64,000 nt of DNA from Pelagerythrobacter aerophilus (GCF_003581645.1 NZ_QXFK01000009.1:1-64000), one strand, 5' to 3'; shown: positions 44,528 through 53,820, numbered from the stretch's first letter. The notes: generated by a model from the letters alone, not told the origin. Numbers and translations are program-made.

Positions 44528-45665
44528 GCTCGGCCTCCTCCTTCTCGAGTTCAGCCTTCAGCAAGAAGGCGTTGGCGGTGGCTATCCGCCAATTTGCTTC
44601 GAGACCGGACTCGATGACCACCCGTCCTCCCGAACGCGCACCGGTGACCACTCGACGGGCTTGAAACCCGCGGCGCGTGCGAACGAAGACCACCTCTGCG
44701 CCATCGATTGTCTGGACGGCACTTTCCGGCACCGACATGCGGCCGGTATCGACCTCACCCGAGGGGCGGATACGTGCCTGCAAGAACGCACCGGGTTGCA
44801 GGCCGGGGATCGGCCTTGCCAGCGACAGGACCGCCGTAGCGCTGCGGCTTTCGGGATCGAGCGAGGGAGTGACGGATCGCACGCGCGCACCCACTTCCCG
44901 GTTGTCCGCGATTTCCAGCGTGGCCTCGTCGCCAGGCTGGATGCGGCTTGCTTCAGCCGACGGGAGGGCAACCTCGACCTGCATGCCGCTCGGGTTCACG
45001 ACCTGGTAGAGTTCTTCTCCGGCCTCGACGAAGGACCCGAGAACGATAGGCGCCGAGGTCACTCGGCCCGCGAGCGGGCTCGTAACCGCGAGGGAGCGCC
45101 CGTCGCCGCTAACACCCGCCGCCGAGACTGCCGCTTGGGCACGCGCAAGTTCCGATTGAGCAACCTGCAGATTGGCTCGGGCGGCCTCGAGATCCTGCCG
45201 CGCGGTGACATTGGCTTCGAAAAGGCGGCGCTCTCGATCGTAGGCAGCAGACAATTCGTTGACCCGCGCGCCCGCTGCGCTGAGTTGCGCCGCAAGAGCA
45301 GCGGCGTCGGCGCTCTCGATGCGGGCAATCGTCTCTCCCTGCCTCACGTAATCACCCAGCGTTTTGCCGACACTGCGGACTACGCCCGCTGCGCGGGCAT
45401 CGATGCGGGCACTTGCCGTCGGGCTTGCCGCGACGGTGGCCGGAAAGACCAGCTCGACCGCCGATCCCTGACCGACGGTTTCGACCTCTATCTGGGACGC
45501 TTCGATTTGTTCGGCGCCAAGCAGGACAAGCCCTTCGGGAAGCTCGACCTCCTCACTCGTCTCCTCGGCGTTTTGGTCAGCTTTGTTGTCGGGCCACAGC
45601 ATGAGCGCCGCGACTACAAAGAGAATGACAAGGCCGATCACAACGGCCAGACGTTTACGGTTCAT
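44517..45665 (-). CDS. czcB: CzcB-like membrane fusion protein
   Basis: A 382-residue periplasmic adaptor with one N-terminal membrane anchor (RLAVVIGLVILFVVAALML), a biotinyl-lipoyl/hairpin region with a long coiled coil (about residues 110-185) and beta-barrel domains (LQPGAFLQARI). The C-terminus is Glu/His-rich (KEEAEHGH). An upstream in-frame ATG at 45680 exists, but a TGAGG site that includes the czcC stop lies 8 bases before 45665, so this start is chosen. Confidence 0.9.
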   Translation of the reverse strand: MNRKRLAVVIGLVILFVVAALMLWPDNKADQNAEETSEEVELPEGLVLLGAEQIEASQIEVETVGQGSAVELVFPATVAASPTASARIDARAAGVVRSVGKTLGDYVRQGETIARIESADAAALAAQLSAAGARVNELSAAYDRERRLFEANVTARQDLEAARANLQVAQSELARAQAAVSAAGVSGDGRSLAVTSPLAGRVTSAPIVLGSFVEAGEELYQVVNPSGMQVEVALPSAEASRIQPGDEATLEIADNREVGARVRSVTPSLDPESRSATAVLSLARPIPGLQPGAFLQARIRPSGEVDTGRMSVPESAVQTIDGAEVVFVRTRRGFQARRVVTGARSGGRVVIESGLEANWRIATANAFLLKAELEKEEAEHGH

Positions 45666-45676
45666 CGGAAAATACC

Positions 45677-46930
45677 TCATTGTGCACCGAGCCAGATCAG
45701 TGTCGCCGCCAGGCGGCCACGATCTTCCTGAGCTTGAATCAAAGCTTCACGGATGGTGTCGCGTGCTTCGGCCGCAGCCAGAACTTCGATCAGCGGAAAC
45801 CTGCCGTTGCGGTAGCCAATCCGAACGAGCCGCAAGGCTTCTTCGGCTTGGGGCAAGGACGTCTCCGCGAGGGTCTCGACCCGCGCTTCGGCTGCCAAAA
45901 ATTGTCCGCGGGCCTGCGTGACCTCGAGTTCGAAATCGGTGCGGGCAATTGCTTCCCGCGCCGTCGCGGCGCGAAGCCGCGCTTCGGCAGCGGCGATGTT
46001 TCCCTGGTTGCGATTACGGAATGGAAGCGGGATCGAAACCCCCACGAGAAACGCCTGGTCTCTACTTTCCTCGAACCGTCGGATTCCGGCGGATATTGCC
46101 GGATCCGGAATGCCTAAAGAGCGTTCCTGGGCGATCGCGGCATCCGCGGCCTCGCGTTCGGCACGAGCGACCTGAAGGCGTAAGGCCGAAGGTGACGCGA
46201 GCAGCGTCGCCGGTGGTTCGATCTCGGGGAACACCGAAGGCACGTCCGCAGCAGGTGCTGCCTCGCCCCAAAGCGCGGCCAGCGCATTCCTCGCCGCACT
46301 GTCGGCAGCCAGGGCCGCTTCAAGCTCCGCGAGCGCCTCCGCAAGTGCCGCTTCGGCACGAAGCGAACGCAAGGGAGGCTCCCGCCCGACATCGACCAGT
46401 ACCCCTGCGATCCTGGCAAGCTCGCGGTTGCGCTCGACTATGTCCCGCGCGAGTTCCAATCGGGCTGCCGCAGCGACGGCTTCCACATAGCGCTCGCGCA
46501 CCGATCGCCCGAGCTGAGCAACCGAGAGCGCTCCTGAAAGGGTCGCGACGCGCGCCTCCGCCTGGGCGGCGCGGACGCGCGCTCCTCGTTTGCCGCCCAA
46601 TTCGAGCCGCTGACTCAGGGACAAGGTGTACTCGGTGGCCTGCAATCCCGAAAACGCGCCGCTTCCGGCAATGTTTTCGGCTTCGAAAGCAATTTCGGGG
46701 TTGGGCCGCAGCCGCGCCTGGTCGACGAGTGCCCGCGCCGCGTCGGCTTCGGCCCGCGGTCCGATCAGGCGCGGATTATCTGGGGGCTCATCTGCGCTGT
46801 CGACGATGCCCGCACGAGCGAGCGCAGCTTCGAGCGTCAGAAGCTCACGCTCCTGCGCCGCCACGGTCGTGGCTTGAGCGGCGAGGAACAGCCCTCCAAA
46901 GAGGACCCCTCGCCAATGAATGGCTGACAT
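45677..46930 (-). CDS. czcC: CzcC-like outer membrane factor
   Basis: A 417-residue TolC-family channel for the CzcBA pump. The start chosen here gives a normal signal peptide (GVLFGGLFLAAQATTVAAQE) after an AGAGGA site. Two OEP repeats are visible (ALVDQARLRPNPEIAFEAEN and later IPDPAISAGIRRFEESRDQ). A longer frame beginning at 46975 would put a charged stretch before the signal and is less likely. The end overlaps the first possible czcB start. Confidence 0.9.
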   Translation of the reverse strand: MSAIHWRGVLFGGLFLAAQATTVAAQERELLTLEAALARAGIVDSADEPPDNPRLIGPRAEADAARALVDQARLRPNPEIAFEAENIAGSGAFSGLQATEYTLSLSQRLELGGKRGARVRAAQAEARVATLSGALSVAQLGRSVRERYVEAVAAAARLELARDIVERNRELARIAGVLVDVGREPPLRSLRAEAALAEALAELEAALAADSAARNALAALWGEAAPAADVPSVFPEIEPPATLLASPSALRLQVARAEREAADAAIAQERSLGIPDPAISAGIRRFEESRDQAFLVGVSIPLPFRNRNQGNIAAAEARLRAATAREAIARTDFELEVTQARGQFLAAEARVETLAETSLPQAEEALRLVRIGYRNGRFPLIEVLAAAEARDTIREALIQAQEDRGRLAATLIWLGAQ

Positions 46931-46993
46931 TTTTCGAAAATTCCTCTGCTGACGATCCGAACTGCGCTGCGGCATGCAGCGCGGTGACGGTCG

Positions 46994-47368
46994 TCAGGCG
47001 CGAGGGGGGCGCTTCAGTCGGTCGGTAATGTCGGAAGCGAGCGCTTCGGCGGGAGGCGCATCGGGAACCACGACCAAGTGAGGGACCGAATCCTTCTGCA
47101 CGGTGCCGGCAAAGCTCGCCCCGTGATGGCAATGGCCGTGTCCACACACGCCGTGTTGCTCGGCCGGCGCATCCGGATCGCCCGGCACTTCGTCGGCGGC
47201 TGCGGATGACGCAGAAGCGCTATCGAGCGAAGCCAGAACGGGCGTGCTTCCGGGCGCCACTTCGGCACCGCAAGCAGCAGCATCCGCCGCCGTCACGAAC
47301 ACCATCGCGACCAGCATGAGCAGGACGACGAAAGGGTGCAGGACAAGGCGACGATAGCTTGTAGTCAT
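46994..47368 (-). CDS. Small periplasmic Cys/His-containing protein
   Basis: A 124-residue exported protein: a signal segment (FVVLLMLVAMVFVTAADAAACG), an Ala/Ser/Asp-rich linker, then a compact metal-binding-like patch, HGVCGHGHCHHGASF. It is the first gene of the czc operon, a position where small periplasmic metal binders (CzcE/CzcI-like) are common, although no homology to them is claimed. ATG 47368 is preferred over an upstream TTG at 47377. Confidence 0.65.
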   Translation of the reverse strand: MTTSYRRLVLHPFVVLLMLVAMVFVTAADAAACGAEVAPGSTPVLASLDSASASSAAADEVPGDPDAPAEQHGVCGHGHCHHGASFAGTVQKDSVPHLVVVPDAPPAEALASDITDRLKRPPRA

Positions 47369-47438
47369 GGATTCCAATGGCTCATAGCAAACCGCATCAA
47401 GATTGCAAGTTCCGCAACACGATGAAGTATAAGTCTTT

Positions 47439-47469
47439 TGTTACAGTATAACAGTCCTCGAATACTGTT
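47439..47469 (-). promoter_or_regulatory. Candidate czc promoter operator
   Basis: Nested dyads lie 71-101 bases before the first czc gene: TGTTA-CAGTA-TAACA (47439-47453), and AACAGT (47450-47455) facing ACTGTT (47464-47469) with 8 bases between. The DNA around them is AT-rich compared with its surroundings. They could bind a metal-responsive repressor or form part of the dmeF terminator region. Confidence 0.4.
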
Positions 47470-47491
47470 TCGGTCTTTTAGAACGGCGCGA

Positions 47492-48445
47492 TCAGGCCGC
47501 GCGAAGCTCGGGATGCGGATGCTCGCAGCGATGCACCTCGATCGTAACGTGCACATATTCTGGATGCTCTGAAAGTCGGCTGGCATAATTGTCGGGCGCG
47601 AGCGGATCATCGGCGATGAGCGAGGCGATGACTGCATACTTGCCAGGACCGATCCGCCAGATGTGCAGATCGCCGATCGCGGCGTCCCGGTCCTCGAGCG
47701 CCTCGCGCACCTCTGTGTACCGTTCAGAGGCCGCTTCGGCGTCGACAAGCACGGCAGCGGTATCGCGCAGCAGTGACCATGACCAGCGCCCGATCACGAA
47801 AGCACCCACCAGCCCCATTGCCGCGTCCATCCATGCCCAGCCGAGGTACATGCCGGCGAGAAGGGCCACGATAGCCAGGACGGAGGTCAGGGCATCGGCA
47901 AGCACGTGGAAATAGGCGGAGCGCAGATTGTTATCGGCATGCGCATGGTCGTGGTGATGATGATGGTCGTGATCATGCCCATGGTGATGATCGGCACCAA
48001 GCAGCCAGGCACTCGCGAGGTTCACCACGAGGCCGAGCACGGCGATCCAGATAGCCTCGGTATAGGCAATCGTGAGCGGACTGACGAACCTTTGAGCCGA
48101 TTCAACCGCGATCCCGATTGCGAAGATGGCGAGGACAAGCGCGCTCGCGAAGCCGGCGAGGTCGCCCACCTTGCCGGTACCGAATGTGAAACGCGGGTTG
48201 TTCGCATGGCGGTTGGCAAACCAGTAGGCGAAGGCCGCGACGCCCAAGGCACCTGCATGGGTCGCCATGTGGATACCATCGGCGAGAAGCGCCATCGATC
48301 CGGTCCACAGGCCAGCGACGATTTCGACCACCATCATCGCGGCGGTCAAGGCAACGACATAACGCGTGCGCCGCTCATGGGCGTCGTGCGAGGCGCTCAG
48401 GAAGTTGTGATCATGGGCGAGCGGATTGGAGCTGGAATGGTGCAT
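47492..48445 (-). CDS. dmeF: DmeF-type Co/Ni CDF exporter
   Basis: A 317-residue cation diffusion facilitator of the DmeF branch. Its features are the opening HDHNFLSASHDAHERRTRYV, helix 2 with SMALLADGIHMATHAGAL (HxxxH-type site), GTGKVGDLAGFASALVL and a long His-rich cytoplasmic loop (DHHHGHDHDHHHHHDHAHAD). Helix 5 carries HVLADALTSV. DmeF proteins export cobalt and nickel. It lies upstream of the czc operon on the same strand, separated by a 123-base regulatory gap. Confidence 0.9.
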   Translation of the reverse strand: MHHSSSNPLAHDHNFLSASHDAHERRTRYVVALTAAMMVVEIVAGLWTGSMALLADGIHMATHAGALGVAAFAYWFANRHANNPRFTFGTGKVGDLAGFASALVLAIFAIGIAVESAQRFVSPLTIAYTEAIWIAVLGLVVNLASAWLLGADHHHGHDHDHHHHHDHAHADNNLRSAYFHVLADALTSVLAIVALLAGMYLGWAWMDAAMGLVGAFVIGRWSWSLLRDTAAVLVDAEAASERYTEVREALEDRDAAIGDLHIWRIGPGKYAVIASLIADDPLAPDNYASRLSEHPEYVHVTIEVHRCEHPHPELRAA

Positions 48446-48542
48446 TGGTCGATGATTAGACCGTCGAAAAGAAGATAGAAATATGCGTAGCTTCTAAGAC
48501 CGCCGCAATGATAAGCGAAGAATTGCTGGATGCTGCTAAGCT

Positions 48543-49214
48543 CTATCGCGCTTCCGGCGCGTTACCGTTGGGATACTGCCGCGCGATAGCAACGGCTTGG
48601 CGAAGCTGCTCGGGCGGCAGAGCCCCGGCGACCAGGTAAGGCCCGACAAACATAGCCGGTGTGCCGCTTATCCCGAGCATCCCAGCCTGTCGGTCCGCTC
48701 GCGCAAGCGCTGCATCGATTTCCTTGCCATGGGATTTGAGGTCGCTTTCCAGACGCTGCCAGTCGACGCCCGCCTGATCTGCTGCGGCACGGATTTTCTC
48801 GGAACTAAGCTTGCCCTGGATTTGCATGAGCGCATCGTCGAAGGCCTGGTCCTTCCCCTGATATTTCGCCGCAAGTGCGCGGCGCGCCGCTTCGATGGAA
48901 GGCTGGCCGAAAATCGCCCAGTCCTTGAACACGATACGGACATTGCCGTCTTCCATGGCGAGAGCTGTCAGACGCGGGTGCATCTGGCGGCAGAACGGGC
49001 ACTGGTAATCGGTAAATACCACCAGGGTCAGATCGTATGATTGAGGCTCGATCCGCCGGGCCGCCGGATCTTCGGCGAGCTCCGCGATCATGGCATTGCG
49101 CGCTTTGGCAAAGGCCTCCTCGCCCGTCTCCTGCTGGGCCGTTGCCGGTACCGCGACCGCCATGGAAACACCGGCGGCTAAGAGAAAATTCAATAGAAGC
49201 GGGCGCTTGTGCAT
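48543..49214 (-). CDS. DsbA-family thiol oxidoreductase (ScsC-like)
   Basis: A 223-residue periplasmic thioredoxin-fold protein with a signal peptide (cut near ATAQQ) and the active site YQCPFCRQMHP. It ends with the cis-proline region SGTPAMFVGPYLVAGA. It is similar in layout to the ScsC-like protein at 56005. GGAG lies 9 bases before the ATG. A TAAG-N7-TAAG element 71 bases upstream suggests control by the nearby response regulator. It probably handles disulfides of copper-stressed envelope proteins. Confidence 0.85.
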   Translation of the reverse strand: MHKRPLLLNFLLAAGVSMAVAVPATAQQETGEEAFAKARNAMIAELAEDPAARRIEPQSYDLTLVVFTDYQCPFCRQMHPRLTALAMEDGNVRIVFKDWAIFGQPSIEAARRALAAKYQGKDQAFDDALMQIQGKLSSEKIRAAADQAGVDWQRLESDLKSHGKEIDAALARADRQAGMLGISGTPAMFVGPYLVAGALPPEQLRQAVAIARQYPNGNAPEAR

Positions 49215-49284
49215 CTGGTACTCTCCGAAGTCTTGGGTATTGGGTTCGTAGGATGATTGAGATATTCCAGGTGCAGCCCGGTTC

Positions 49285-49301
49285 TTAAGGGCGGCTTACG
49301 G
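49285..49301 (-). promoter_or_regulatory. TAAG-N7-TAAG element before the ScsC-like gene
   Basis: In gene sense it reads CGTAAG-N5-CTTAAG (49301 to 49285), a direct repeat with 11-bp period, 71 bases before the start codon. It is one of six such elements in this part of the window. Confidence 0.65.
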
Positions 49302-49305
49302 CGCC

Positions 49306-49321
49306 CCTGATCGTTCAGGGC
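49306..49321. terminator. Short hairpin
   Basis: A perfect 6-bp stem (49306-49311 with 49316-49321) around a 4-base loop lies downstream of the substrate-binding-protein gene on the minus strand. It is a weak terminator at best. Confidence 0.3.
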
Positions 49322-49423
49322 GAGCGAGCAAGGACCCGTCGCGAGACCCAAGCGAGCCTTGCAATGGATCCCACGAAGGCAGCTCGCACGCAGGGACGAC
49401 GGATTCGAAAGACCGTGAATGAT

Positions 49424-50458
49424 CTACAACGCGCTCAAAAAGGCGGGCTCAACCGATGCGCCAAGAAGTTCATTCAGGAATGCGGAAACATCCGCACGGA
49501 TACCCGCCGCCGGAACGCCGGTCCGATAGACAAGCTCGCCCGCCCGTATGGCCCGCGCGAGCAGCATTGCTGGCGGAGCCGTGGCTCCGATAGGGGCAAA
49601 GTGCCTGCCATATTGATCGATGGCCATGGGCGCGAGACGTTCCGGCTCGCGCATGAGAGCCTCGCAAGCGCGTTCGTAGGCATCAAGCACGCGAAGCAAG
49701 GCACTTCGGCGCGGCGGCGTTTGCAGGACCTGCTCGGATGTATGCAAGCCGCCGATCGGCAGCTGGCCTTCGTCGAAACTGCGAAAGCCGGTGAACATGG
49801 CCTGCATATCGATAGCCGAAAGCGCAATATTGCTGCCCCCTTCGCTCCCCATTTTGGAGCGCATGACCATACCGGTACTGCCGGGGCTCGGGATAGTAAT
49901 GCCGGCGGCCTGTCCGGCAGCGACTTGCGCGATACCTGCCTTGGCCGGCATGTATGCGACCTCCAGATCGCGACCGGGATCGAGGTTCGCGCGCCGTGCA
50001 GCAGCCTGGAAAATGATATCGCCGCCACCGTTTCGGCCGGAGCCCATCGGCCCGCTGACGATAACCTTGTGGCCGCGCAACTCGGCAAAGCTGCGGATGT
50101 CCCGCGGCACCACCTCGAAGAAGCCGCGCCAGGTGTTGATCGAAACGAGCCTCAGACCGAGACTAGGTGCTGCGAGCTGCTTCTTCGCCCCGATATAGGT
50201 CATACCCAGAAAGGCATCCGCCTCGCCGGTTCGAAACATTGAATCGATCTCGGCCGATTCCTTGATCGGCGTAAACGACAGGGGGAGGTCCGGCTCGAGG
50301 GCGAGTGCCAGCATGAGCGGAAAGACATGAGGGTTGGCCGCGGAGACTAGCCTCAGCGATGTATCGCTCCTTTCCAGCGCGGCAGAAAAGGATGCTCGTG
50401 GCACACAGCCGCTGGCGATTGATGCCGCCGCGGCCATAAGTACCGATCGCCTGTGCAA
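49424..50458 (-). CDS. ABC-type substrate-binding lipoprotein (PhnD/NMT1-like)
   Basis: A 344-residue periplasmic solute-binding protein. A signal with lipobox IASGC precedes a type II binding fold: SLRLVSAANPHVFPLMLAL, IDSMFRTGEADAFLGMTYIG, ELRGHKVIVSGPMGSGRN and GSTGMVMRSKMG. No permease or ATPase gene lies nearby. The start is TTG 50458 with a GGAG site. A TAAG-N7-TAAG element sits 48 bases before it. An orphan binding protein under stress control might act as a scavenger or sensor; its ligand is unknown. Confidence 0.72.
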   Translation of the reverse strand: MHRRSVLMAAAASIASGCVPRASFSAALERSDTSLRLVSAANPHVFPLMLALALEPDLPLSFTPIKESAEIDSMFRTGEADAFLGMTYIGAKKQLAAPSLGLRLVSINTWRGFFEVVPRDIRSFAELRGHKVIVSGPMGSGRNGGGDIIFQAAARRANLDPGRDLEVAYMPAKAGIAQVAAGQAAGITIPSPGSTGMVMRSKMGSEGGSNIALSAIDMQAMFTGFRSFDEGQLPIGGLHTSEQVLQTPPRRSALLRVLDAYERACEALMREPERLAPMAIDQYGRHFAPIGATAPPAMLLARAIRAGELVYRTGVPAAGIRADVSAFLNELLGASVEPAFLSAL

Positions 50459-50505
50459 AATGCGCCACTCCTACTGATCGAATGGATTGACGGTCGAGGC
50501 TGCGC

Positions 50506-50522
50506 CTTACGACAGCCTTAAG
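50506..50522 (-). promoter_or_regulatory. TAAG-N7-TAAG element before the substrate-binding gene
   Basis: In gene sense CTTAAG-N5-CGTAAG (50522 to 50506), 11-bp period, 48 bases before the start codon. Confidence 0.65.
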
Positions 50523-50724
50523 TCCAGTCGGATCTTGCTCCTTCAATCAGCGAGCCCACTCCTGCGAAAGTGCGCGCCGCCCGCCACGATCCCTGGCTGG
50601 TCAAGACTACGGCGACCAGGAAAACGATGCGCGCTCTATTGCCATCGATGAGCCGGGCGTTGCTGCCCATATGGGGATAGTCGTCACCACCCCTTTTGAA
50701 GGCCGCTTCCGGCAAGCCGTTCAC

Positions 50725-50741
50725 GCTAAGCCGCGCTTAAG
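50725..50741 (+). promoter_or_regulatory. TAAG-N7-TAAG element before lnt
   Basis: In gene sense GCTAAG-N5-CTTAAG (50725 to 50741), 11-bp period, 24 bases before the lnt ATG. Confidence 0.6.
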
Positions 50742-50764
50742 ACGCATGCGGTTTGGCACCTGCC

Positions 50765-52279
50765 ATGTTTCGCCGGATTTCGCGCCTGTTGATCGCCGCC
50801 ATCCTCGGAACCGTCGCGGCGCAAGGCTTTGCGCCTGCCAATGCGCCTGTCCTTTCGCTCGCCGCGCTTGGCGGCCTTTTCTACCTGATCCGCCACGATC
50901 GGGCTGCACCCATATTCTGGATTGTGACAGCCTACGCGGGAGCCATGTGGATTGCCGCGCTGCGCTGGCTTCCAAGAGCGTTTGTGATGATGGACCCGCC
51001 AGCCGTTACGGCTGGCTGGCTGGCACTCGTCGCCCTGTCTGCGATCCTGTCGCTCTTCTGGTCCGTCCCCTTCGCCCTTGCCCGAAGATACGCCAACAGA
51101 AATCACGGCACGCAGCTCTTGGCGACAAGTTCGCTTCTTGTGCTCGGCGAATGGGCGAGGTCTACCACTATCATCGGTTTCGCGTGGAACCCGCTTGGCG
51201 CGATCTGGCTCGAGGTTCCGGCTATCGTGCGGTCTGCTTCGGTCATCGGCATAACCGGCCTCTCATTTGCGACGGTGCTTGCGGCCGGACTCGTTCTGCA
51301 GATCGCCAGGCATCCGCGACGTGTCGGGGCAAGCCTCGGATTTATCGGGGCTCTCGCAATCCTCCTCGGGCGTTCGTCGGTTGCTCCTCCTGATACGGCG
51401 CAGCAGGTCGCGCTGATCCAGGGTAACATACCGCAAAGGGTCAAATGGGACGAGAACCGACTCGACGAGCAAGTGGATATCTATCTCGGTTTGACAGCCG
51501 GTATTTCCTCGACTGCGCCGGGCGTGCGCATCTTCTGGCCTGAAGCCGCGATCCCCTATGTTCTCGAGGACCGGAAGGCGCTGCTCGATGAAATCGGGAA
51601 AACGCTTCGGACCGGCGACATGCTGTTCGTCGGAGCTCTGGGTCGCGACGCCGACGGACACTATGCCAATAGTGTCTACCTGATCGATGCCTCCGGGCGG
51701 GTTCGCAACCGTTACGACAAGCGCATCCTCGTCCCGTTCGGGGAATATGTGCCGTTCGAGTCCTTGCTCGAGGCATTGCGCCTCGCCCGATATGCCCCTG
51801 GCCGCGACGCCCTTGCGCCGGGGGCAGCGATCCCGGCCATTCCATTGGCCGGCGGCGAGGCAGGCGTGGCGATATGTTTCGAGGCCACTTTCCCCGGCTT
51901 CGGCTCCGGGTTCACTACGCGGCCCGATTACATCGTCAATCCCACGAACGACGCGTGGTTCGGTCCTACCGGCGCTCCGCAACATCTGGCGCAGGCGCGC
52001 ATCAGAGCGCTTGAAAGCGGATTGCCGGTACTTCGCGCGACGCAGACGGGCATATCCGCGATAATCCGGTCCGATGGTTCGATCGCCGGGCATCTCGAGA
52101 GCGGTGTCCGCGGCGTTCTCGTCGGTCGTCTTCCCGCCGCTGCGCAGGCGACCGTGTTCTCAAAGTTCGGCGCGGGCTACGTGCTCGTGTTCCTTGTCGG
52201 GTCCTTCGGCCCGATCCTGGCTAGCCGTCGGCGGAACGCCGTCAGACAAGCTCGATGGAACTCCCGACGGAAGCGTTAG
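50765..52279 (+). CDS. lnt: Apolipoprotein N-acyltransferase
   Basis: A 504-residue inner-membrane enzyme that adds the third acyl chain to lipoproteins. An N-terminal part with several transmembrane helices is followed by the nitrilase-like domain with the full triad E260 (FWPEAAIPY), K319 (RYDKRILVPFGEY) and C371 (VAICFEATFPG). A last helix lies near the C-terminus (GYVLVFLVGSFGPIL). The E. coli gene was first described as the copper-tolerance gene cutE, so a copy beside copper genes is meaningful. TTG 50753 is an alternative start. Its last 38 bases overlap the convergent phosphoesterase gene. Confidence 0.9.
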   Translation: MFRRISRLLIAAILGTVAAQGFAPANAPVLSLAALGGLFYLIRHDRAAPIFWIVTAYAGAMWIAALRWLPRAFVMMDPPAVTAGWLALVALSAILSLFWSVPFALARRYANRNHGTQLLATSSLLVLGEWARSTTIIGFAWNPLGAIWLEVPAIVRSASVIGITGLSFATVLAAGLVLQIARHPRRVGASLGFIGALAILLGRSSVAPPDTAQQVALIQGNIPQRVKWDENRLDEQVDIYLGLTAGISSTAPGVRIFWPEAAIPYVLEDRKALLDEIGKTLRTGDMLFVGALGRDADGHYANSVYLIDASGRVRNRYDKRILVPFGEYVPFESLLEALRLARYAPGRDALAPGAAIPAIPLAGGEAGVAICFEATFPGFGSGFTTRPDYIVNPTNDAWFGPTGAPQHLAQARIRALESGLPVLRATQTGISAIIRSDGSIAGHLESGVRGVLVGRLPAAAQATVFSKFGAGYVLVFLVGSFGPILASRRRNAVRQARWNSRRKR

Positions 52280-53675
52280 TGAAGGGACGCGTGAGCCGTT
52301 TGCGCAGGGCTGTGATCGTATCGATAGGAAGCTGTCGCCGGTTCTTGCCGAACCGCGCGGGCACGCCCTGCTCGGTAATGAATCCCACAGCATAAACGGC
52401 GCTATCTTCCACCGGCCGACCTTCCAGAAACAGGCGCTCGATCCGCTGACCCTCGGGATTTTCGGCCTTGAAAGCGAGGCCCACCCCGCGCATGCGCTTG
52501 ATGTAACCGCCCATCTGGTCATAGGGATCGGCCGCAAAGGTTCGTTCGAGGTTTTCCTCGATCATCTGCCGGATTTCCGCGCCGGTCACCTCGGCAAGGC
52601 TGACGGGAGGATTGGTTGGAACCATGTTCCACAAATCGCCCAGCGTAATCGGTCCCGCCGGTATCGGCGCACCGTAACGCCAGCCGTTGGAGAAGGCGAT
52701 CTGCGTACCGGCGACTTCGGCAATCGCCTCGAGCAGAAGATCGTCCATCGGGCTCGACAGCATGGCATAACGATGCAGGGCTACATCGGTCCTGCCCACG
52801 GCCTCGGCCATGGCTTCGCGCTCGCCGACGAGCGCCGCGGTTACAGCGGCCTCGAGTGCCAAATCGGGATGAACGCTTTCATCGACTGCGATGAGCGCGT
52901 GCGTCCAGCCGATGAGTTCGCCGTCCCGCAAATCGAGGTCGAGCCGGCCAACGAATGACCCGTGGCAGCCGGACTGGAAGATGAGGCAGCCTTCGACCTC
53001 GATAGCATGCTCCATGCGGTTATGGGTATGGCCGCTGACGATCACATCGATGCCGGGCACGTCCTTGGCAAACTGCACGTCCTGCGGGAAGCCGACATGG
53101 GAGAGTACGACCAGCAGATCGACATGCGGGCGCATTTGCGCGACGTGAGCATGAAGTTCCCTAGTGCCGATCTCGAATCGCAGACCTTCGCTGAAATGAG
53201 GCGGCATGGTCTTGTCGACGATCGGACAGGCAAGGCCGATCAGCCCGATCCGCAGCCCGGCGCGCTCGACGATCGTGGCGGCGGGCAGGAACAGCTCGCC
53301 GCTTTCCTCGCGATAGATATTCGCGGCCAATACCGGATAGGGCAGCTCGCTGGCGAGCGCCTGCACCCGGTCCGGACCAAAGGCGAATTCCCAATGGAGC
53401 GTCATGGCATCGAAGCCCAGTTCGGCCACAAGCGGAGCAAGGGCTTTCGCCTCGTCCGAAACCGCGAAATGCGTCCCATGGAAGGTGTCGCCATTGTCCA
53501 GCGCCAGCACGCCGCCCGGATTGTCGGCGCGGGCACGCTCGAAGATCGTCTTGATGCGGGCTAGACCGCCAAGCGTCTCGAACACGGGAGTTCCATCGGC
53601 TCCATACCGAATCTCGTTATGCGGTTCGGCGTATCCATGAAGGTCGTTGAGCTGCAGTATCGTCAGGCGGGTCAT
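52242..53675 (-). CDS. 5'-nucleotidase/SoxB-like metallophosphoesterase
   Basis: A 477-residue protein of the UshA/SoxB superfamily without a signal peptide, so probably cytoplasmic. Metal motifs present are LQLNDLHGY, LDNGDTFHG, VVLSHVGFP and VSGHTHNRM. The GNHE motif is replaced by LHWEFAFG, so the catalytic Asn-His pair reads His-Trp; from memory a similar HWE form occurs in SoxB-type proteins, which I cannot verify here. The C-terminal nucleotidase domain is complete (LGDLWNMVPTNPPV). It converges on lnt. Confidence 0.8.
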   Translation of the reverse strand: MTRLTILQLNDLHGYAEPHNEIRYGADGTPVFETLGGLARIKTIFERARADNPGGVLALDNGDTFHGTHFAVSDEAKALAPLVAELGFDAMTLHWEFAFGPDRVQALASELPYPVLAANIYREESGELFLPAATIVERAGLRIGLIGLACPIVDKTMPPHFSEGLRFEIGTRELHAHVAQMRPHVDLLVVLSHVGFPQDVQFAKDVPGIDVIVSGHTHNRMEHAIEVEGCLIFQSGCHGSFVGRLDLDLRDGELIGWTHALIAVDESVHPDLALEAAVTAALVGEREAMAEAVGRTDVALHRYAMLSSPMDDLLLEAIAEVAGTQIAFSNGWRYGAPIPAGPITLGDLWNMVPTNPPVSLAEVTGAEIRQMIEENLERTFAADPYDQMGGYIKRMRGVGLAFKAENPEGQRIERLFLEGRPVEDSAVYAVGFITEQGVPARFGKNRRQLPIDTITALRKRLTRPFTNASVGSSIELV

Positions 53676-53820
53676 GGTCTCGACCTTTCAGTTCTTCGTA
53701 TTGCCAAATGGGTTGCGCTGCGGTGCACCGCCAGCGCATCGACAGGAGTGAGCATCTCTTGCTCTATCGAGATCGTGATCGAGGCTTACGTTCCGCTGCA
53801 GCCATCCCGGGCGAGGAGGG

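Noticed and set aside
48495-48515. TAAG pair upstream of dmeF
   Set aside because: The two TAAG copies are 17 bases apart and not in the 11-bp register of the other elements.
53785-53790. A seventh regulon element before the SoxB-like phosphoesterase
   Set aside because: Only a single half-site is present; the positions 11 bases to either side do not read TAAG.
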